DNA of 64,000 nucleotides from Helicobacter heilmannii (GTDB lineage Bacteria; Campylobacterota; Campylobacteria; Campylobacterales; Helicobacteraceae), in contig NZ_CDMK01000001.1 in NCBI RefSeq assembly GCF_001283065.1, forward strand, positions 236,244 to 300,243. Reading direction: 5' to 3'. Every line of letters begins with the position of its first letter. Position 1 is the stretch's first letter. Shown piece after piece: positions 63,820 to 64,000 of this stretch. The notes beneath the pieces are model-generated. The model was not told where the DNA came from. It was given only the letters and a program-made list of their open reading frames with translations, and did no database searches. A program made the position numbers and the translations under genes.

Positions 63820-64000
63820 ATGTTAATCGCCTACAAGCAGAAGCTTTTGCAGCACAAGCAAAATAAGCACATCAGCAAACTTCTACGACTCTATGGCATT
63901 TGCTATAACCATTGTATCGCTTTGCATAAGCGGTATTATAGGCTTTTAAAAAGCATTTAAAGCTTTATACCTTGTAAAAGCATATCACCAAACTAAAACG
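63820..64000 (+). pseudogene. tnpB: Frameshifted tnpB (IS605 OrfB) 5' end, cut by window edge
   Basis: From ATG 63820, MLIAYKQKLLQHKQNKHI and SKLLRLYGICYNHCIALHKR match the N-terminus of TnpB, the RNA-guided nuclease of IS200/IS605 elements. After YYRLL the frame shifts at an A-run. The other frame continues as KKHLKLYTL, a stop, then KHITKLK, which is again typical TnpB. So this copy is inactive in at least two ways. The rest lies beyond the window. Confidence 0.65.

Overview
The window looks like chromosome from a gastric, non-pylori Helicobacter (the H. felis / H. bizzozeronii / H. heilmannii type). The evidence is gene content and order. A Dps/NapA gene leads a run of HP0242-like, HP0241-like, polyprenyl synthase, hemA, proS, FxsA-like and hemC genes. 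A flaG-fliD-fliS-HP0754-like block sits beside EnvC-like, ftsX, ftsE, trmB, FN3 lipoprotein and rluD genes. A pepF gene leads HP0469- to HP0466-like genes. Hop-type outer membrane proteins end in an aromatic residue, and -10 boxes lack clear -35 boxes. These orders match H. pylori from memory, but the genome is more GC-rich. No tRNA, rRNA or CRISPR array was seen.

Layout. 1-3.4 kb: uvrB (cut by the window edge), priA and two small genes that resemble ZapB and ZapA. 3.4-4.1 kb: non-coding, with an IS-end-like hairpin. 4.1-8.7 kb (minus): htpG, a periplasmic TupA-like protein, guaA and thiE, each overlapping the next. 8.8-11.3 kb: purN, a CPA2 antiporter and a convergent outer membrane protein. 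11.4-14.6 kb: uvrA, then a self-contained 41-codon gene encoding almost only Ser and Asn. 14.6-15.2 kb: IS200/IS605 remnants. 15.2-17.7 kb (minus): cfa and a phosphomannomutase. 17.9-24.3 kb: the napA-to-hemC run. 24.2-26.2 kb (minus): a KtrAB-type potassium uptake pair. 26.3-30.3 kb: a truncated Hop-like ORF and a 1180-residue outer membrane protein behind a G7-containing leader. 30.3-31.5 kb: a decayed LRAT-family gene. 31.5-41.7 kb (minus): asparaginase, flagellar cap and chaperone genes, and the FtsEX-EnvC, TrmB and RluD cluster. 41.8-44.3 kb: feoB and the ferritin gene pfr.

44.3-50.4 kb is an accessory island. It holds a broken HipA-like kinase, a broken IS1595-type transposase, an intact AT-rich single-chain restriction-modification protein (nuclease, methylase and specificity domain) and an IS605-like end. 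50.4-57.1 kb: an LPP20-like lipoprotein, pepF, four co-directional genes of unknown role and a frameshifted TraF-like outer membrane gene. 57.1-61.6 kb (minus): eno, aroK, pta and ackA. 61.6-64 kb: a decayed gene with Sel1-like repeats, then an IS605-type left end followed by a frameshifted tnpB.

How the genes fit together: the core genes cover DNA repair and restart, haem and isoprenoid synthesis, iron uptake and storage, flagellar filament capping and export, division-site peptidoglycan control, and acetate metabolism. The accessory parts are mostly decayed. The restriction enzyme is the one clearly intact accessory gene. The Ser/Asn-rich microprotein, with its own promoter, dyad and 3' hairpin, is the least explained intact unit.
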